DNA of 64,000 nucleotides, taken from NCBI RefSeq assembly GCF_900604335.1, contig NZ_UWOD01000001.1, forward strand, positions 186,001 through 250,000. The letters are read 5' to 3'. Below the pieces are notes generated by a model. The model did no database searches and was not told where the DNA came from. It saw only the letters and a program-made list of their open reading frames with translations. Position numbers and translations under genes: made by a program. Below are positions 7,416 to 15,760 of the stretch, one piece after another. Source of the DNA: Intestinibacillus sp. Marseille-P6563 (GTDB taxonomy: Bacteria > Bacillota > Clostridia > Oscillospirales > Butyricicoccaceae). Every line of letters starts with the position of its first letter. Position 1 is the first letter of the stretch.

Positions 7416-8873
7416 ATGCAATACAAAATTCACGGCTATCAGCCGGCTTCCCTCTTTCAGTTTTTTGAAGAAATCAGCGCGATTCCGCGTGGTTCCGGTC
7501 AGGAAAAGGCGGTCAGTGATTACCTGGTTGCTTTCGCCAAGGCCCGCGACCTGTGGGTCCATCAAGACAAGGCTTGGAATGTGATTATCCGCAAGCCTGC
7601 ATCCGCTGGTGCAGAATCCCTGCCCCCGGTCATGCTGCAAGGCCATTTGGATATGGTCTGCGAAAAGCGCGCCGGGGTTGCACATGACTTTGAAAAAGAT
7701 GGTCTGGACCTGGTAGTAGAAAACGGTGTTCTACGCGCCAATGGCACAACATTAGGCGGTGACAATGGTGCTGCCGTTGCGGCGATGATGGCCATTCTGG
7801 ACGATCGCACTCTGGTCCATCCGGCGCTGGAATGCGTTTTTACAACCGAAGAAGAAGTGGGCCTCAATGGTGCGCAGGCACTGGATAAGTCCCTGCTCTC
7901 GGCCCGTACGATGATCAACCTGGACTCGGAAGATGAAGGTGTCGCCACCGTAAGCTGCGCGGGCGGCATGCGGTATTCGCTCTTCCGGCCCATGCAGCGC
8001 GAAACACAGCAAGGTGATTTGCTGCATCTGTCGATTTCCGGTTTGCTCGGCGGTCATTCGGGTATGGACATTGATTTGGAGCGCATCAATGCCGTCAAGC
8101 TGACCGCGCGTGTGCTCCATCATCTGCGTTCGTTGGGCGCTTGTCGACTGGTTTCCTTTGCGGGCGGCACCAAGGATAATGCCATTCCGCGTGAGTGTAG
8201 TGCTGCTTTGCTGTTTGCCGATGCCGAACAAGCCGCACGCGCGGAACAGGAAGCACAAGCGTTCGTTGCCGCTTTGCAAGATGAAATCCATCCCACCGAG
8301 CCCGATTTTTCTTGCGAGATTACTCGAGAGTCGCAGGTAACCGCGGACGTTCTGACCGAAGCCGATGGAAATGCGCTGATTACCGCGGCTTGCCTGGCTC
8401 CCAACGGCGTGCGCCGCCGTAATCCCAAACAGGGAAATTTCGTTGTGACATCGCTCAATTTGGGAATCGTTTCGACTGAGGGCACGGAGATGTGTCTGGT
8501 ATTTGCACCGCGTAGCTCGGTGACTTCCCTGCAGGAAGATACCATGGAGCAGCTTCAGTTGTTGGCCGATACCTTTGGCTTCCGCACCGAAGTGACCGGA
8601 CGGTATCCGGGTTGGGCATTTGCGGAAAACTCGCCCATCCGGCAGGTCTTCTGCGACAGCTACCAGGCACTTTTCGGGCAGGAATTGCGCATTGAAGCCA
8701 TCCATGCTGGTTTGGAGTGTGGTCTGTTCTCCGACGCTCTGCCGGGATTAGATGCCATTGCCGTAGGTCCTACCATCCGCGGTTGTCATACGCCGGATGA
8801 AAATCTACCTCTGGATTCTTTTGAGCGGTTCTATCAGCTGCTCACCGATGTGTTAGCTCGCTTGACCAAGTAA
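7416..8873 (+). CDS. pepD: Aminoacyl-histidine dipeptidase (M20 family)
   Basis: A 485-residue cytosolic metallopeptidase that cleaves dipeptides such as Xaa-His and other unspecific dipeptides. The two-zinc site motifs are present in order: QGHLDMV (about residues 73-79), GGDNGAA (about 113-119), TTEEEVGL (about 143-150), LDSED (about 169-173), and a C-terminal GCHTPDE (about 460-466). The length is normal for PepD. A lid/dimerisation domain lies between. AAGGAG stands about 10 bases before the ATG. The gene has its own promoter and a strong terminator, so it is probably monocistronic. Confidence 0.93.
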   Translation: MQYKIHGYQPASLFQFFEEISAIPRGSGQEKAVSDYLVAFAKARDLWVHQDKAWNVIIRKPASAGAESLPPVMLQGHLDMVCEKRAGVAHDFEKDGLDLVVENGVLRANGTTLGGDNGAAVAAMMAILDDRTLVHPALECVFTTEEEVGLNGAQALDKSLLSARTMINLDSEDEGVATVSCAGGMRYSLFRPMQRETQQGDLLHLSISGLLGGHSGMDIDLERINAVKLTARVLHHLRSLGACRLVSFAGGTKDNAIPRECSAALLFADAEQAARAEQEAQAFVAALQDEIHPTEPDFSCEITRESQVTADVLTEADGNALITAACLAPNGVRRRNPKQGNFVVTSLNLGIVSTEGTEMCLVFAPRSSVTSLQEDTMEQLQLLADTFGFRTEVTGRYPGWAFAENSPIRQVFCDSYQALFGQELRIEAIHAGLECGLFSDALPGLDAIAVGPTIRGCHTPDENLPLDSFERFYQLLTDVLARLTK

Positions 8874-8878
8874 AAAGA

Positions 8879-8909
8879 AAGAAGCTCTCCCAGGAGAGCT
8901 TCTTTTTTA
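8879..8909. terminator. Bidirectional terminator between pepD and the mscS-like gene
   Basis: GAAGCTCTCC-CA-GGAGAGCTTC with A and T runs on either side. It serves both convergent genes. Confidence 0.85.
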
Positions 8910-9848
8910 TCGCTGATTGACGACCACCAGATGGGGATAGGCGATATCCACCCCTTCACGCGCGCAGCGCTCTTTGATGGATTGCAGCAAATCGCTGCGC
9001 ATGGGAAAGGCTGTTGCGTTGTCTTTCGCCCAAAGCTGTGCGCGCAGGATGACCGCAGAGTCCCCCAATTCCTGTACCCGGACGACAACCGGAGGTGCAT
9101 GGTTCTGCTTTTCCTCTTCCGAACGGTTGTCATAATAATTGGGATGATTGGCGATTTCCTCCCGCATGATCTGCATGGCATGGCTGATATCCGATTCATA
9201 CGAAATGCCAATATCAAGCATCAAGCATACTTTGTTTTCGGTATGATTGGCATTTTCAATGATTGCGCTGTTCATCGAATCGTTTGGAATGATGACACGC
9301 TTGTTTTCAATGGTTCGGATGATCGTGTGCCGCAGCGTGATCTCCTCGACAGTGCCCGAAACCCCACTGGAAACGACATTGATCACATCGCCGATCACAA
9401 AGGGTTTGAATGCCAAAATCATGGCGCCGCTCACCATGGAGCCCATGGCTTGCTGGGATGCCAAACCGACAACAACCGCGAGCACGCCGCCTGCGGCAAA
9501 TAATTTATTCATTCCCGCTGCGAGCAGCGGAATGTTGCTGACAATGATTGCAAACGCGCCAAAATAAATGCCCGCGAGCGCCAAATACCGCAAATACGAA
9601 AAAGCGCTGGCACCCGGATTCCCAGCTGCTAGCATTTTTTCAAATGTACGACGGAAAAATCGATTGACCAGACGAACCAGGAGTATGGTCAACAATACGA
9701 CAACTGCAATGAACAGTGCCGTTGTGACCAGCTTGCCATACCAGGTTTGCGAAAACTCGCTGATCTGCTGCAAAATCGTCTTGGGCACAACTTCATCGAC
9801 CACAGTTTCCATGGTTTCGCCCACAGCATTTACCGTGCTCTCGTCCAT
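8907..9848 (-). CDS. Mechanosensitive ion channel, MscS family
   Basis: A 313-residue membrane protein. Two transmembrane segments (about residues 40-62 and 88-110) are followed by the pore helix TM3 with its glycine/alanine-rich pattern (AAGGVLAVVVGLASQQAMGS, about 116-135). Next come the beta domain (FVIGDVINV to RTIENKRVIIPNDSM) and the C-terminal alpha/beta vestibule. This is a small-conductance channel that opens under membrane tension to protect from osmotic down-shock. It lies 65 bp downstream of proS on the same strand, with a hairpin between. Confidence 0.92.
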   Translation of the reverse strand: MDESTVNAVGETMETVVDEVVPKTILQQISEFSQTWYGKLVTTALFIAVVVLLTILLVRLVNRFFRRTFEKMLAAGNPGASAFSYLRYLALAGIYFGAFAIIVSNIPLLAAGMNKLFAAGGVLAVVVGLASQQAMGSMVSGAMILAFKPFVIGDVINVVSSGVSGTVEEITLRHTIIRTIENKRVIIPNDSMNSAIIENANHTENKVCLMLDIGISYESDISHAMQIMREEIANHPNYYDNRSEEEKQNHAPPVVVRVQELGDSAVILRAQLWAKDNATAFPMRSDLLQSIKERCAREGVDIAYPHLVVVNQR

Positions 9849-9871
9849 TCCGACACCCCTTTCAGAGCAAG

Positions 9872-9905
9872 GAAAGAGGGAAACATCTTAGTTCCCCTCT
9901 TTCTT
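9872..9905. terminator. Hairpin between proS and the mscS-like gene
   Basis: GAAAGAGGG and CCCTCTTTC arms around about a dozen bases. The T run follows on the plus strand and is weak on the minus strand, so it may only attenuate transcription from proS. Confidence 0.4.
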
Positions 9906-9913
9906 TTGTATTT

Positions 9914-11356
9914 TTAATATGCAATGCCCCAAACGACCATTTTATGGGCGGGCTTGCCGCAAACCGGACATACATCGGACAGATGCTCCTGCTCAAAGGG
10001 CATGCAGCGCGACGGCATACCAGTTTCCTCTTTGATTTTCTCTTCGCAAGCACGATCGCCGCACCACATGGACTTGATAAAGCCCACATTCTTGGACAGA
10101 ATCTGCTTCATTTCGTCGACCGAAGTTGCCGAATAGGTGTGCTCCTCGCGGTTCTTGAGCGCCTTCTGGAACAGGGCATTCTGAATGTCCTCCAGAAGCT
10201 GCGGGATGACTGTGGTCAGATCTTCAAACTTCACGATCGTCTTTTCCCGGGTATCGCGGCGCACCAGGACGCACTGACCATTTTCAATATCACGCGGACC
10301 CACTTCCAGACGCAGCGGGAAGCCCTTCATCTCATACTCTGCAAACTTCCAGCCAGGGCTGTTGTCCGACAGATCGATTTTTGCGCGGATGCCAGCCTGC
10401 TTGATGGTTTCCAGCAGTTCCTGCGCCTTTTCGGTCACGCCCGGCTTGTGCGATGCGACCGGAATGACCACCAACTGGAACGGTGCAATACGCGGCGGCA
10501 GCACCAATCCTTCGTTATCGCCATGGGTCATGATGATGGCGCCGATCAGACGGGTAGAAACGCCCCACGAGGTCTGATGCATATACTGAAGCGTATTGTT
10601 CTTATCGGTATACTGCATATCGAAGGCGCGGGCAAAGCCATCACCAAAGTAATGGCTGGTGCCCGACTGCAACGCCTTGCCATCGTGCATCATCGCTTCG
10701 ATGGTATAGGTTTCTACGGCGCCTGCAAAACGCTCCTTGTCGGTCTTCTGGCCCTTGAGCACCGGAATTGCCAGATAGTCTTCGCAGAAGGTTGCGTAAA
10801 CATTGAGCATGCGCATGGTTTCTTCGCGTGCTTCTTCCTCGGTCGCGTGGACGGTATGTCCTTCCTGCCACCAGAACTCACGGCTGCGCAGGAACGGACG
10901 GGTGGTCTTTTCCCAGCGTACCACCGAGCACCACTGATTGTACAGCTTGGGCAGGTCACGCCACGAACGAACGGTCTTGGCATAGTGCTCACAGAACAGG
11001 GTTTCCGATGTCGGACGTACGCACAGACGTTCTTCCAGTTTTTCCGAACCGCCATGGGTCACCCATGCGCATTCGGGTGCAAAACCTTCGACATGATCGG
11101 CTTCTTTCAGCAGCAGCGATTCCGGGATAAAAATCGGCATCGCAACGTTTTCATGGCCGGTTTCCTTGAACATGCCATCCAGGGTCTTCTGGATGTTTTC
11201 CCAAAGTGCCTGCGCATAGGGACGCAGGATGATGCAGCCCTTGACCGACGAATAATCGATCATTTCGGCTTTCTTTACAATATCGGTATACCACTGCGCA
11301 AAATCCACGTCCATGGATGTGATTTCGCTGACCAGCTTTTTCTTATTATCTGCCAT
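9914..11356 (-). CDS. proS: Prolyl-tRNA synthetase (type 3, without editing insert)
   Basis: A 480-residue class II synthetase that charges tRNA-Pro. It starts [25 protein letters not shown] and contains the motif 2 region ([14 protein letters not shown], about 150-163), a motif 3-like region, an anticodon-binding domain ([15 protein letters not shown] onward) and a C-terminal zinc-ribbon-like domain with Cys pairs ([10 protein letters not shown] and CPVCGKPA). The length and the extra C-terminal domain match the archaeal/eukaryotic-like ProRS form found in many Clostridia, which lacks the INS editing domain of the long bacterial form. AAAGGTGAT precedes the ATG. It is divergent from a small plus-strand gene 50 bp away. 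Confidence 0.95.
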   Translation of the reverse strand: MADNKKKLVSEITSMDVDFAQWYTDIVKKAEMIDYSSVKGCIILRPYAQALWENIQKTLDGMFKETGHENVAMPIFIPESLLLKEADHVEGFAPECAWVTHGGSEKLEERLCVRPTSETLFCEHYAKTVRSWRDLPKLYNQWCSVVRWEKTTRPFLRSREFWWQEGHTVHATEEEAREETMRMLNVYATFCEDYLAIPVLKGQKTDKERFAGAVETYTIEAMMHDGKALQSGTSHYFGDGFARAFDMQYTDKNNTLQYMHQTSWGVSTRLIGAIIMTHGDNEGLVLPPRIAPFQLVVIPVASHKPGVTEKAQELLETIKQAGIRAKIDLSDNSPGWKFAEYEMKGFPLRLEVGPRDIENGQCVLVRRDTREKTIVKFEDLTTVIPQLLEDIQNALFQKALKNREEHTYSATSVDEMKQILSKNVGFIKSMWCGDRACEEKIKEETGMPSRCMPFEQEHLSDVCPVCGKPAHKMVVWGIAY

Positions 11357-11406
11357 GTATCTATCACCTTTTTCTTTTCTGTTTTACGAAAGGGGTCGAA
11401 TCCAAA

Positions 11407-11733
11407 ATGAATCTGCAACAATCCTTTTTTGTCCGGCCGGGCGCACATGAACGGGTCGAAACCGTTGTGCACTTGCAGCCCGATCGCCGTCCGGCCCTTT
11501 TGGGCACGGTGCGCGGAGAAAATGGCCGTCCTGTTGAAGATGCACTGGTTACCGTGTATCGTTCGGGCGGAGCGGACCAGGCCGACCAGCCGGTTGGCGC
11601 ACTCTATACCGATGCGCTCGGCCGGTTCGCCTTTGGTCCGCTCGAACCTGACGGTTTGTATCAAGTCCAGGTTTTCAAAAGCGGAACGGCATCCCGTATC
11701 CTGGAACAACCGCTTACTTCAGACGATTGTTGA
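11407..11733 (+). CDS. Small protein with carboxypeptidase regulatory-like (Ig-fold) domain
   Basis: A 108-residue protein without signal peptide or membrane segment. Residues 30-95 read as a transthyretin/Ig-like fold: LLGTVRGENGRPVEDALVTVY, then TDALGRFAFGPLEPDGLYQVQVF, the usual pattern of carboxypeptidase regulatory-like (PF13620-type) or CnaB-like domains. The function is unknown. AAAGGGG precedes the ATG by about 11 bases. Its last 20 bases overlap the end of thrS tail to tail. Read-through from this gene would be antisense to thrS, but the coherent domain supports a real gene. Confidence 0.65.
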   Translation: MNLQQSFFVRPGAHERVETVVHLQPDRRPALLGTVRGENGRPVEDALVTVYRSGGADQADQPVGALYTDALGRFAFGPLEPDGLYQVQVFKSGTASRILEQPLTSDDC

Positions 11734-13504
11734 CCTCATATGCCAGCTTTTCTACGAACTCATCCAGCGGCATGACCGTCGTCTTGCCATCCTTGCGGTC
11801 ACGGACGGCCACAGCGCCAGCTTCTTGCTCCTTATCGCCCAGCACCAGCATATACGGTACCTTTTCCAGCTGCGCTTCGCGAATCTTATAACCGATCTTT
11901 TCATTGCGGTCATCCAGTTCGCAACGGAAGCCCTGCTTCTCCAGTTCTGCACGGATATCCGCTGCATAATCGGCATTGCGGTCGGTCATCGGCATAATGC
12001 GTACCTGTTCCGGTGCCAGCCAGGTCGGCAGCGCGCCGGCGTATTTCTCGATAAGCAGCGCGAGCGTACGCTCGTAGCAGCCAATCGAGGTACGGTGGAT
12101 GATGTACGGCGTCTTTTTCTCGCCGTCGCGATCCACGTATTCCATGCCGAACTTCTGTGCCAGCAGCATATCGATCTGGATGGTAATGAGAGTATCTTCC
12201 TTACCAAAGACGTTTTTGCACTGGATATCCAGCTTCGGGCCATAGAAGGCTGCTTCGTCGATGCCGATTTCGTAGTTTACGCCCAGGTGGTCGAGAATCT
12301 GTCCCATCACGCGCTGTGCTTCATCCCACTGCTCGGCCGTGCCTTCATACTTATTGTTCGGGTTTGCCGGATCCCACTGGGAGAAGCGGAAGGTGCAGTC
12401 CTCGAGCAGGCCAACCGTTTCAAGCATGTATTTCGCCAGTTCCAGACAGCCCTTAAACTCTTCTTCGAGCTGGTCGGGGCGCAGAATCAGATGGCCTTCC
12501 GAAATGGTAAACTGACGCACGCGAATGAGGCCATGCATCTCGCCCGAATCCTCATTGCGGAACAAGGTGGACGTTTCGCCCAAACGCATCGGCAAATCGC
12601 GGTAGGACCGCATACGATTCAGATATACCTGATACTGGAACGGGCAGGTCATCGGACGCAGTGCAAAGCATTCCTTTTCCTCGTCATGCGGATCGCCCAA
12701 AATGAACATGCCATCGAGATAGTGATCCCAGTGACCAGAGATGCGGTACAGGTCACGCTTGGCCATGAGCGGCGTCTTGGTCAGCAGATAGCCGCGCTTC
12801 TGCTCTTCGTCTTCAACCCAGCGCTGCAACAGCTGGATGACACGGGCACCCTTGGGCAGCAGAATGGGCAGGCCCTGACCGATTACATCCACGGTGGTGA
12901 AGTATTCCAGTTCGCGGCCCAGCTTGTTATGGTCACGCTTGCGTGCTTCTTCTACCTGCTTGAGATACGCATCTAGTTCGTCCTTCTTCGGGAACGCCGT
13001 ACCATAAATACGCTGGAGCATCTTGCGATTGGAATCACCGCGCCAGTATGCGCCGGTTGCCGACGTCAGCTTGATCGCATTGCCTTTTACGCGGCCAGTC
13101 GAATCCAGATGCGGACCCGCACACAGGTCGGTAAATTCGCCCTGCTTATAGAACGAGATAATCGCATCCTCGGGCAGGTCATCGATCAGCTCGACCTTAT
13201 ACGGTTCGTCTTTTTCTTCCATCAGCTTGCGGGCCTCAGCGCGCGGCAGCTCAAACCGTTCGAGCGGCAACTTTTCCTTGGCGATCTTCTTCATTTCGGC
13301 CTCGAGCGCGTCCAGATGCTCCTGGGTGAAGGAGAACGGCGCATCAAAGTCATAATAGAAGCCGTTTTCGATCGCCGGGCCAATGGCCAGCTTGACTTCC
13401 GGATACAGGCGCTTGACCGCCTGTGCGAGCATGTGGGATACCGTATGACGATACGTATCCCGGAATTCCTTGTTTTCAAACGTGTACTTGTTTGCTTCAG
13501 ACAT
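11714..13504 (-). CDS. thrS: Threonyl-tRNA synthetase lacking the TGS domain
   Basis: A 596-residue class II synthetase. It begins MSEANKYTFENKEF, directly before the N2 editing domain with HTVSHMLAQ (the H-x3-H zinc/editing motif, residues 23-27) and a CAGPHLDSTG motif. The catalytic core has PMTCPFQYQVY and FRNEDSGEMHGLIRVRQF. The C-terminal anticodon domain starts at WLAPEQVRIMPMTDRN. The usual 60-residue N-terminal TGS domain is missing, so the protein is about 40-50 residues shorter than most bacterial ThrRS. The start is set by AGGAGG upstream of 13504; longer in-frame sequence runs through the T-box leader and is not coding. A T-box controls the gene. Confidence 0.95.
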   Translation of the reverse strand: MSEANKYTFENKEFRDTYRHTVSHMLAQAVKRLYPEVKLAIGPAIENGFYYDFDAPFSFTQEHLDALEAEMKKIAKEKLPLERFELPRAEARKLMEEKDEPYKVELIDDLPEDAIISFYKQGEFTDLCAGPHLDSTGRVKGNAIKLTSATGAYWRGDSNRKMLQRIYGTAFPKKDELDAYLKQVEEARKRDHNKLGRELEYFTTVDVIGQGLPILLPKGARVIQLLQRWVEDEEQKRGYLLTKTPLMAKRDLYRISGHWDHYLDGMFILGDPHDEEKECFALRPMTCPFQYQVYLNRMRSYRDLPMRLGETSTLFRNEDSGEMHGLIRVRQFTISEGHLILRPDQLEEEFKGCLELAKYMLETVGLLEDCTFRFSQWDPANPNNKYEGTAEQWDEAQRVMGQILDHLGVNYEIGIDEAAFYGPKLDIQCKNVFGKEDTLITIQIDMLLAQKFGMEYVDRDGEKKTPYIIHRTSIGCYERTLALLIEKYAGALPTWLAPEQVRIMPMTDRNADYAADIRAELEKQGFRCELDDRNEKIGYKIREAQLEKVPYMLVLGDKEQEAGAVAVRDRKDGKTTVMPLDEFVEKLAYEVNNRLK

Positions 13505-13533
13505 CTTGCAGTTCCTCCTGTTTTCGCGGGGCA

Positions 13534-13812
13534 AAAGAAAACTCCCACCCCTAACGTGTGTCAGGGGTGAGAGTCTAATTCCCACGGTTCCACCCTGCTT
13601 GCAAAATCGGCGTATGCCGGTTTTGCCGCTCGGAGTTCGTAACGTGAACGACACGGCGCGAAATACTTCAGTTTCCTCCGCGCAGCTCCGGAGCCGGTCG
13701 CCAAAATCCCAACCACGATACAGCCGCTTTCAGCCACGGCAGCCGCTCTCTGAATCGATTTTGTATGAGATGGCAAGTTCCCTCATCGCTTTTCTCGATT
13801 TGTTACGTTTTA
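13534..13812 (-). promoter_or_regulatory. T-box leader of thrS (tRNA-Thr sensing)
   Basis: The canonical T-box sequence AGGGTGGAACCGTG lies at 13596-13583, followed by a terminator hairpin of CACCCCTGA and TTAGGGGTG arms plus T run (13576-13534). Upstream is a long structured stem I region with GA-rich loop elements. Uncharged tRNA-Thr should pair with the T-box bulge and favour the antiterminator. I could not fix the specifier codon with certainty; an ACC near 13686-13690 is possible. Confidence 0.92.
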
Positions 13813-13840
13813 TGATACACCGGCTGTTCGCATTTGTCAA
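13812..13840 (-). promoter_or_regulatory. SigA promoter of the thrS T-box leader
   Basis: On the minus strand TTGACA (13840-13835) and TATCAT (13817-13812) with a 17-base spacer, just upstream of the leader RNA. Confidence 0.8.
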
Positions 13841-13882
13841 CCGGAGAAACGTGCCATTCTTGGGGTTTGACTATTTTCGGCA

Positions 13883-14425
13883 TTATGCCGCGATTTTGCC
13901 GCCGCCATTCTGAATCCGTGTGCACAATTCCTTATAGAACGCCGCTTTTTCCTCGCCATTGGAAAAGGCACGGAACGGGACAATCAGGGCTGCCATGGCC
14001 CCTACATAGATGAAATAATGCCCGTCGTCTTCGGTCACCCGCTCAACGACTTGGTATTCATAGTGACTGTCTTCCCCGCCCCCGGTGAGGATCAGTTCGT
14101 TTTCAGTCAGAGTCATGGTTTTGTCCGAGCAGATATTCTTATTCTGCGGACGTGCCAGCATCCGCAGGATGCTTTTGCGCACCCGCCGTTTCATGAGTAC
14201 CGGCACAGCAAAGAACACGGCAATGCTCAACGCCACATACACGGCTGCGGTCAGAATATTCAGCACCTGAAGCACTTGCATCAAGATGCAGCCACCGATT
14301 AAAATAATACCGGAACTAATCATGCGAGTATTGCGAATATTGGCCCGCATGACCGGGTTCCCTTGTATATAACTCAAATTAAATGCCACAAAATCATCTG
14401 GTTCGATTGCGTAGGTAATTTCCAT
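13883..14425 (-). CDS. YcxB-like membrane protein
   Basis: A 180-residue protein starting MEITYAIEPDDFVAFN. Two adjacent hydrophobic segments (about residues 36-52 and 56-77) are followed by a C-terminal domain with LTENELILTGGGEDSHYEYQVVERV and AALIVPFRAFSNGEE. This is the layout of YcxB-like proteins, whose C-terminal domain resembles bacterial PH-like folds. The function is unknown. GAGGAG lies about 8 bases before the ATG. It is preceded by the terminator of the VOC gene. Confidence 0.65.
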   Translation of the reverse strand: MEITYAIEPDDFVAFNLSYIQGNPVMRANIRNTRMISSGIILIGGCILMQVLQVLNILTAAVYVALSIAVFFAVPVLMKRRVRKSILRMLARPQNKNICSDKTMTLTENELILTGGGEDSHYEYQVVERVTEDDGHYFIYVGAMAALIVPFRAFSNGEEKAAFYKELCTRIQNGGGKIAA

Positions 14426-14501
14426 AAATAACTCCTCTCTTTCCAAATCCAGCAGCATACCCGATTTCCTGCTGCCTTTCAAGCATAGCATGCCTGTCCC
14501 C

Positions 14502-14540
14502 AAAAAACAAGCGCGGAACCAGATTTCGCGCTCTTTTTTT
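14502..14540. terminator. Terminator between the VOC and YcxB-like genes
   Basis: AGCGCG and CGCGCT arms at 14510-14515 and 14527-14532, with A/T runs on both sides. Confidence 0.65.
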
Positions 14541-14545
14541 ACATT

Positions 14546-14947
14546 TTAGCGGCTTTTTTGAAGCAATTCGATTTGTTCCCCATCGGGGCCGGTGAAAAAG
14601 ATGTTGCGCACTCCGCCAAATGTATCCGGCAATTCATTGATGCCCCCTAAGAAGGTATCCACGCCACGGGACCGCAGTTCTTCGATCGCATCTTCCAGCG
14701 AATCGACCGCAATCGCAATATGGCCAAACACATTGTTTTGCGGCTGCGCCGGTTCTCCCCCGCCCGGCTGCACAATTTCTAAAGTAAAGCCGTGCAGATC
14801 GACCAGTGCAAGCAGATTGACCCATTCCGGTTTTTGTGCCTGGCTGCGCATGGTACATACGCCGCCCAGATTTTCATAAAATGCAATGGACTGCTCCAAA
14901 TTGCTTGTAAACAGCGCAATATGCGCCAGACCTTTCCAGGTGTTCAT
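14546..14947 (-). CDS. VOC family (glyoxalase/bleomycin resistance) protein
   Basis: A 133-residue single-domain protein with the two beta-alpha-beta-beta-beta modules of the vicinal oxygen chelate fold. Metal-site candidates are His in GLAHIALFT (residue 8), Glu in FTLEIVQPGG (about residue 58), His in GHIAIAVDS (about 76) and Glu in EQIELLQKS (about 127). Members include lactoylglutathione lyase-like enzymes and epimerases. The ligands are consistent with metal binding, but the substrate cannot be assigned. It stands alone, facing away from the metal-resistance operon. Confidence 0.8.
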   Translation of the reverse strand: MNTWKGLAHIALFTSNLEQSIAFYENLGGVCTMRSQAQKPEWVNLLALVDLHGFTLEIVQPGGGEPAQPQNNVFGHIAIAVDSLEDAIEELRSRGVDTFLGGINELPDTFGGVRNIFFTGPDGEQIELLQKSR

Positions 14948-15047
14948 GGATATGCCCTCCTTGGCAGACGCCTATTTTTCGTTTCTATTATAGCAATCCC
15001 GTTTGCATCGTGCAATGCTCCAGTGTCCAAAAATTTTCTCTAGTCTC

Positions 15048-15103
15048 TTGACTTTTCCCAAAGGCAGCATATAATAGACATATGAGCATTTGTTCATATG
15101 AAA
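15048..15103 (+). promoter_or_regulatory. Promoter and candidate metal operator of the arsR-type operon
   Basis: TTGACT (15048-15053) and TATAAT (15070-15075) are spaced 16 bases. An imperfect dyad follows (ATATGAGCATTTGTTCATAT, 15080-15099), resembling the 12-2-12 operators of SmtB/CadC repressors. It overlaps the likely transcription start, so binding would block transcription. Confidence 0.7.
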
Positions 15104-15115
15104 GGAGGATGCTTC

Positions 15116-15475
15116 ATGCAACCAGAAACCATTGCGTGCTGCGAAGAAAAATTTGTCCACAACGAAATTGTGCAGCAGGTCAATCAGGATCTTCCGGCGG
15201 ATGAGATTCTGTATGACCTTGCCGAACTGTTTAAGGTTTTTGGAGATTCCACCCGCATCAAAATCCTGTATGCCTTGTTTGAAGCCGAGATGTGCGTTTG
15301 TGACATCGCCCTGCTACTCGGCCTTTCCCAGTCGGCCATCTCACACCAACTGCGTGTGCTCAAGAGCGCCAAGCTGGTCAAATACCGCCGGGAAGGAAAA
15401 ACCGTCTTTTATTCTCTGGCCGATGACCATGTCCGCCGCATCATCGATCAGGGGATGGAACATGTTTTAGAGTGA
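15116..15475 (+). CDS. ArsR/SmtB family metal-sensing repressor (CadC/SmtB-like)
   Basis: A 119-residue winged-helix repressor. The helix-turn-helix is CDIALLLGLSQSAISHQLRV (about residues 63-82). Two metal sites known in the family appear complete. The thiol site has Cys-Cys near residue 9 and CVC in EMCVCDIA, as in CadC. The C-terminal alpha-5 site has the D-x-H-x10-H-x2-E pattern in DDHVRRIIDQGMEHVLE, as in SmtB/CzrA. Binding of Zn, Cd or Pb would release the operator upstream. AAAGGAGG precedes the ATG at 15116. It is followed by the HMA chaperone and P-type ATPase, a classic resistance operon. Confidence 0.9.
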   Translation: MQPETIACCEEKFVHNEIVQQVNQDLPADEILYDLAELFKVFGDSTRIKILYALFEAEMCVCDIALLLGLSQSAISHQLRVLKSAKLVKYRREGKTVFYSLADDHVRRIIDQGMEHVLE

Positions 15476-15498
15476 TATAACAAAAGGAGGATTCTATT

Positions 15499-15717
15499 AT
15501 GAAAAAGGTATTCAAGCTCATTGACCTGGACTGTGCACACTGCGCCGCCAAAATGGAAGACGCGATCAATAAGATTCCAGGCGTCAACAAGGCCTCCATC
15601 AACTTCATGACCATGAAGCTGACTCTGGATGCCGACGATGCGCAATTTGAAAGCATCTTAGACCAGGCAGCCAAGGCCTGCAAGAAAATTGAACCGGACT
15701 GCACCATCCAGCGCTGA
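15499..15717 (+). CDS. Heavy-metal-associated (HMA) domain protein, metallochaperone-like
   Basis: A 72-residue single HMA domain with ferredoxin-like fold. The metal-binding motif is DCAHC (residues 10-14, C-x2-C), followed by AKMEDAINKIPGVNKASINF. The downstream ATPase has no N-terminal HMA domain, so this free-standing domain probably supplies that function by delivering metal to the pump or sensing load. GGAGG precedes the ATG. The DCAHC form is typical of Cd/Zn-type HMA domains rather than CopZ (MxCxxC), and I infer Zn/Cd specificity. Confidence 0.88.
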   Translation: MKKVFKLIDLDCAHCAAKMEDAINKIPGVNKASINFMTMKLTLDADDAQFESILDQAAKACKKIEPDCTIQR

Positions 15718-15760
15718 TGTAACCACACGGTTCCCTGTGTACTTGAAATAGGTGATACCC

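Noticed and set aside
9944-11410. A 488-codon open frame on the plus strand opposite proS
   Set aside because: It is the exact complement of a well-conserved synthetase gene, has no ribosome binding site and shows no family pattern; it reflects codon bias of the minus-strand gene.
11429-12976. A 515-codon plus-strand frame opposite thrS
   Set aside because: Antisense shadow of thrS; the overlapping 108-residue frame at 11407 has a recognisable domain and a site, this one has neither.
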